Shown: in pieces, positions 46,375 to 50,470 of the stretch
Numbering within the stretch: the first letter of the stretch is position 1
How the letters are laid out: each line of letters starts with the position of its first letter
Assembly (NCBI GenBank): GCA_900553955.1
Contig: USFO01000004.1
Coordinates: 1 to 50,470, forward strand
Reading direction: 5' to 3'
DNA: 50,470 nt
DNA from: an uncultured Oscillospiraceae bacterium
Lineage (GTDB): Bacteria > Bacillota > Clostridia > Oscillospirales > Ruminococcaceae
Notes under the pieces: generated by a model
The model's input: only the letters and a program-made list of their open reading frames with translations
Told to the model about the DNA's origin: nothing
The model's database searches: none
Position numbers and translations under genes: made by a program

Positions 46375-46520
46375 AAAAACGCCGGGACGTAAATGCAAAA
46401 AAGTTCTATAAAATTTTGTAAAAACCTATATTTTCTCTTGCAATAAAGCTTAAAATCTGTTAATCTTATAGTAGGTTTATTCTATATTAAATAGAGTGCA
46501 TAAACGGAGGCTTAAAATAA

Positions 46521-47612
<1,092 letters not shown>

Positions 47613-47623
47613 TTTGATATGTC

Positions 47624-47653
47624 AAAAGCCTCCGCATACGGAGGCTTTTTTGA
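47624..47653 (+). terminator. Terminator of ftsZ
   Basis: AAAAGCCTCCG, loop CATA, CGGAGGCTTTTTT. Confidence 0.95.
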
Positions 47654-47710
47654 TGCGCGTAAATGAATACAGCGCCTTTTTTCCTCATAAAATTCTGTAA
47701 GGGAAAGAAG

Positions 47711-48430
47711 GTGCTTATTATTTACAGCGAAAAATATTCGGATTTCAGCAGCATGATGGCGCGGTACGAGGAAGAAATGCGCCGCGCATATGCCAGTGCG
47801 CCGCATTTGGCGGGCACCGGCGTGCCCGCTGCGGCACAGGAGGACAACGCACTGGAAGAAAAGCTTGCGCGGCAGGATGCCGCGGTGCAGCAGGCGGCAG
47901 AGCTCGTGCTCGAGAGTCCGCCCACGAAGGAGAACACAACGCCGGACACAACGCCGGACACAACGCCGGACAAAACGCCGGACAAAACGCCGGACAAAAC
48001 GGAAATTCACCCATCGGAGGATTATGCCTATGCGATGGACGGCGTGCAGGGCTTGAACCCGGAAAATGACCTTGGGAAGATAATCGTCACCGCCACATCC
48101 GGCAGGGACGCATACCCAATAGCCGGCGTGAATGTTATAATCTGTCGTGCCGACATAAACGACGGTGGCGGGCGACAGGAGCTTGTGGGAATACTTGTGA
48201 CGAACAGCAGCGGCAGAACCGAGCCGCTGACTGTCGAAACGGTGAACCGCGACCTTTCGCGAGAGCCGGACGAAAAAGGCGATACCTTTACCACATATTA
48301 TATAAGTGCGCGCAAGGCGGGGTATTTCCCCATAGATAGGTACCCGGTGGACGTTTTCGGCGGTCAGACCTCGATTCTGGAGCTTAGCTTCACGCCGGAG
48401 CCGGAATGTCTGGGAGGAGGCGGCAACTGA
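47711..48430 (+). CDS. Protein with TPDT/TPDK repeat linker and beta-sandwich-like C-terminal domain
   Basis: 239 residues. Start taken as GTG 47711 with AAGGGA upstream; an ATG at 47663 is in frame but lacks a ribosome binding site. A helical N-terminal part (SSMMARYEEEMRRAYAS, EEKLARQDAAVQQAAELV) leads to five four-residue repeats TPDT/TPDK. The C-terminal part, GKIIVTATSGRDAYPIAGVNVIICRADINDG to LELSFTPE, looks like a carboxypeptidase-regulatory or prealbumin-like beta-sandwich. No signal peptide. Its stop overlaps the start of the SpoIID-like gene, so the two are coupled; a structural role at the cell or spore envelope is inferred. Confidence 0.7.
   Translation: MLIIYSEKYSDFSSMMARYEEEMRRAYASAPHLAGTGVPAAAQEDNALEEKLARQDAAVQQAAELVLESPPTKENTTPDTTPDTTPDKTPDKTPDKTEIHPSEDYAYAMDGVQGLNPENDLGKIIVTATSGRDAYPIAGVNVIICRADINDGGGRQELVGILVTNSSGRTEPLTVETVNRDLSREPDEKGDTFTTYYISARKAGYFPIDRYPVDVFGGQTSILELSFTPEPECLGGGGN
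47939..47998 (+). repeat. Five 12-bp tandem repeats
   Basis: ACGCCGGACACA twice, then ACGCCGGACAAA three times, in frame, encoding TPDT, TPDT, TPDK, TPDK, TPDK. A length change by 12 bp would keep the frame. Confidence 0.95.
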
Positions 48431-49578
48431 TGGTAAAGGGCTATGTCGCGGTTCCGGAATTTATAACGGTTCACCTTGGACCGCCGGATTCCAACGCAGA
48501 AAATGTGACCGTTTCCTTTCCTGAATATATAAAAAACGTCGCTTCAAGCGAGATTTATCCCACTTGGCCGGAGAATGCCCTTCGGGCAAACATCTACGCT
48601 CAAGTGACGTTCGCGCTCAACCGGATTTACACCGAGTGGTACCGCAGCAGGGGGTACCCATTCGATATAACGTCATCCACAAGTTATGACCAAAAGTTTA
48701 TAAAAGGGCGTAACATTTTTAAGAATATCAGTGAGATAGTGGATGAAATTTTCAACCGATATGTTACAAAGCAGGGATATTTTAATCCATATTATACCGA
48801 GTACTGTAACGGCACCACAGTAACCTGTCCCGGGCTTTCGCAATGGGGCACGGTGGATTTGGCGAACCGCGGATATACGCCATACGAGATTCTGCAATAC
48901 TATTACGGCAGCGACATCGACATAAAAACGGCGCCGATTCTGCCGTATGCTGAGTCATTCCAAAGCGAGCCTCTGCAGGTAGGCAGCCGCGGACACTATG
49001 TTGAAACGGTGCAGCGGATGCTCAACCGAATTGGGCAGAACTACCCGGCGATTCCGCGGATATACCCGGTAGACGGAATCTACGGCGAGAATACCGAGGA
49101 CGCAGTGCGCACATTTCAGCGTGTGTTTAACCTTACGCCGGATGGAATTGTCGGCGAAGCGACTTGGTACAAAATCTCATTCATATATTCCTCCGTAAAG
49201 CGTCTGGCGGAGCTTTACGGCGAAGGCGAACTGCTTTCAGACATACCGAATCAGTTCATCGAACCGCTAAGCGTAGGCAGCAGCGGCGAGCTTGTGACCC
49301 TTTTGCAGTATTTCATCAACGTGATTGCAAAATTCTATACTCAAGTGGACGAAATTCCCATAACAGGACGGTTCGGCGAAGAAACTCGGGAGCAGGTCAC
49401 GAATTTTCAACGTATATACGGCATTGCGGCTGACGGCGTGGTCGGGCGCGAAACATGGGGCGCACTTTATGAAGCGTACCGTGGAATAGTCCGCACCGTT
49501 CCGCAAAAGTATTTTAACGAAACTGTTTCCGTGCCGAACGTCGGGCAGTACCCCGGCTACACCCTTTCGGCACAGTGA
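48430..49578 (+). CDS. SpoIID/LytB-like protein with two peptidoglycan-binding domains
   Basis: 382 residues. An N-terminal module has FPEYIKNVASSEIYPTWPEN with ALRANIYAQVTFALNR, the SpoIID/LytB pattern in which the Glu of the SSEIYP segment corresponds to the catalytic Glu of lytic transglycosylases. Then two PG_binding_1 domains: LQVGSRGHYVETVQRMLN to DGIVGEATWYKI (about 190-260) and LSVGSSGELVTLLQYFINV to DGVVGRETWGALY (about 280-350). No signal peptide is visible, as in other Clostridia proteins of this group, possibly acting in the mother cell or spore. GGGAGGAGG upstream; its ATG shares a base with the preceding stop. Confidence 0.82.
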   Translation: MVKGYVAVPEFITVHLGPPDSNAENVTVSFPEYIKNVASSEIYPTWPENALRANIYAQVTFALNRIYTEWYRSRGYPFDITSSTSYDQKFIKGRNIFKNISEIVDEIFNRYVTKQGYFNPYYTEYCNGTTVTCPGLSQWGTVDLANRGYTPYEILQYYYGSDIDIKTAPILPYAESFQSEPLQVGSRGHYVETVQRMLNRIGQNYPAIPRIYPVDGIYGENTEDAVRTFQRVFNLTPDGIVGEATWYKISFIYSSVKRLAELYGEGELLSDIPNQFIEPLSVGSSGELVTLLQYFINVIAKFYTQVDEIPITGRFGEETREQVTNFQRIYGIAADGVVGRETWGALYEAYRGIVRTVPQKYFNETVSVPNVGQYPGYTLSAQ

Positions 49579-49592
49579 AAAAAGGAGGCAAT

Positions 49593-50105
49593 ATGGACGA
49601 AAACGAACGTACCGAGAGCATTCGGCAGCTGCAAAGGGCGCTGAGAACCCTGCACAAAAACGGCAGCGACATTCCCGAGGTGAAGGAAGACGGCATCTTC
49701 GGCGCGGAAACCACCGCCGCGGTAAAGGCCTTTCAGAAAAGCGTCGGAATGGAGCAGACCGGCGAAGTGGACTTCCAAACATGGAAGAATATCATGAACG
49801 AAACCCGCGCCTGCATCGACAGAATCACGCCGCCGCTGCCCATAACGCCGTTTGTGAGCAACGAAGCCAGCACCGCTGCACCGGGCGAGCACACATGGGC
49901 GGTGTATTTCGCGCAGGTTATGCTCAATGCAATTTCAGTAAAATATTCCGGCTATGACGACGTTGAAATAAACGGAACGAACAGTGGCGCAACGACGGAA
50001 GCACTGAAACAGATTCAACGCACCGCCGGAATAAGCACGTGCGATGGCACTTTAGATAAAAAAACATGGAATGTGTTAGCATCAATGTTCGAGTTTGTTT
50101 TATAA
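49593..50105 (+). CDS. Double peptidoglycan-binding-domain protein
   Basis: 170 residues, made only of two PG_binding_1 modules: SIRQLQRALRTLHKNGSDI to TGEVDFQTWKNIM (1-65) and WAVYFAQVMLNAISVKYSGY to CDGTLDKKTWNVLASMFEF (about 95-170). It is probably a duplicate of the C-terminal half of the preceding gene. AAAGGAGG precedes the ATG, 14 bases after the previous stop. Possible adaptor to cortex or wall glycans. Confidence 0.82.
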   Translation: MDENERTESIRQLQRALRTLHKNGSDIPEVKEDGIFGAETTAAVKAFQKSVGMEQTGEVDFQTWKNIMNETRACIDRITPPLPITPFVSNEASTAAPGEHTWAVYFAQVMLNAISVKYSGYDDVEINGTNSGATTEALKQIQRTAGISTCDGTLDKKTWNVLASMFEFVL

Positions 50106-50169
50106 AGAAACAAATTGTTGAACAGCAAACAAAACTTAATAAAAAATTCATTTTATTTTCACCAAAATT

Positions 50170-50199
50170 TTGCGAAGCTCCCCGCAGGAATGGTATAAT
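50170..50199 (+). promoter_or_regulatory. Promoter of the right-edge gene
   Basis: -35 TTGCGA (50170-50175), 18-bp spacer, extended -10 TGGTATAAT (TATAAT 50194-50199). Confidence 0.65.
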
Positions 50200-50235
50200 A
50201 TAAAGTATCGCAAAAATAAAGGAGAACATTCAAAT

Positions 50236-50470
50236 ATTTATTTAATAGGAAGTGTTTTGTTTTTTCTTTTCTTTCTTTTAGTTTTATTAATATCATTTAT
50301 AATAATTATTATCATGTATGTTTCTCCTGCAAGAGAATACATGAAAGATAGTTTAGTTATTAATACTATAATTGTTTTTTTAATTTTGTTTTTAGCTTCA
50401 TCACTTGTTGCAATAAAAACACTGATAAGAGTTCCTAATGTTATTTTATTTTCAATGAATAAAAGACTTG
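50236..50470 (+). CDS. AT-rich membrane protein, 3' end beyond the window
   Basis: An open frame runs to the window edge. It is strongly hydrophobic (a helix LIGSVLFFLFFLLVLLISFI with following isoleucines, a second helix near INTIIVFLILFLA), with a charged loop PAREYMKD between. A good AAAGGAG (50217-50223) is followed in this frame by ATT at 50236, with TTG at 50257 and ATG at 50314 as later choices, so the start is uncertain. Base composition is far more AT-rich than all genes to the left. No family recognised. Confidence 0.45.
   Translation, partial: MYLIGSVLFFLFFLLVLLISFIIIIIMYVSPAREYMKDSLVINTIIVFLILFLASSLVAIKTLIRVPNVILFSMNKRL

Larger units (their letters stand above)
46057..46520. other. 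ftsQ-ftsZ gap: terminator, cluster of GTGCTCAAAA palindromes, ftsZ leader
   Basis: No gene is supported in 464 bases. It contains a terminator (46109-46152), then a repeat cluster (46230-46374), then an AT-rich stretch to the ftsZ ribosome binding site (GGAGG 46506-46510). A weak promoter candidate for ftsZ is TTAATC (46460) with TATATT (46483) at 17 bp. Confidence 0.7.

Overview
The window looks like chromosomal DNA of a low-to-medium GC Firmicute of class Clostridia, probably an Oscillospiraceae/Ruminococcaceae-type gut anaerobe. The signs are strong GGAGG ribosome binding sites, frequent TTG and GTG starts, near-consensus sigma-A promoters with 17-bp spacers, a ylxM-ffh-rpsP-khpA-rimM-trmD block, a DnaD/DnaC-type primosome pair, a SpoVD-type PBP with PASTA domains, and a Clostridia-type ethanolamine microcompartment operon. 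The species assignment is inference.

Layout. (1) 1-8,512, mostly minus strand: prfB, two small related unknown genes, a plus-strand zinc-ribbon membrane protein, an SDR oxidoreductase, a three-gene satellite eut cluster (eutS, eutS, eutP), a GNAT acetyltransferase, dnaC-like and dnaD-like genes, and tRNA-Gly(GCC). (2) 8,680-10,416: a PHP phosphoesterase, an unknown protein and an unlisted 53-codon gene. (3) 10,417-24,662: a repeat-rich control region followed by the main eut operon, eutS-P-A-B-C-L-(K-like)-E-M-M-T-pduL-J-(eut_hyp)-N-H-Q. (4) 24,794-34,490: SRP/ribosome maturation genes, HPr, uvrC, rsmD-coaD and small genes. (5) 34,620-47,612: the division and cell wall (dcw) cluster from mraZ to ftsZ, opening with a three-box MraZ operator. 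(6) 47,711-50,105: a SpoIID-like and peptidoglycan-binding gene trio; then an AT-rich membrane gene cut by the window edge.

How the eut genes fit together: EutH imports ethanolamine; EutBC, served by the reactivase EutA and the cobalamin adenosyltransferase EutT, cleaves it to acetaldehyde and ammonia inside a shell made of EutS, EutL, two EutM paralogues, EutN and a BMC protein with a nucleic-acid-binding-like tail; EutE makes acetyl-CoA and PduL makes acetyl phosphate. No alcohol dehydrogenase (EutG), no EutV/EutW regulator and no recognisable cobalamin riboswitch lie in the window.

The least explained signal is a dispersed 10-mer, GTGCTCAAAA (reverse TTTTGAGCAC). It is dense in two gene-free stretches (10,127-10,794 before the eut operon and 46,230-46,374 before ftsZ), occurs as close inverted pairs in a terminator, overlaps three stop codons, and occurs three times at exactly 22-bp spacing upstream of the eut promoter. 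It resembles an uptake-sequence-like or protein-binding repeat, but its role is unknown.
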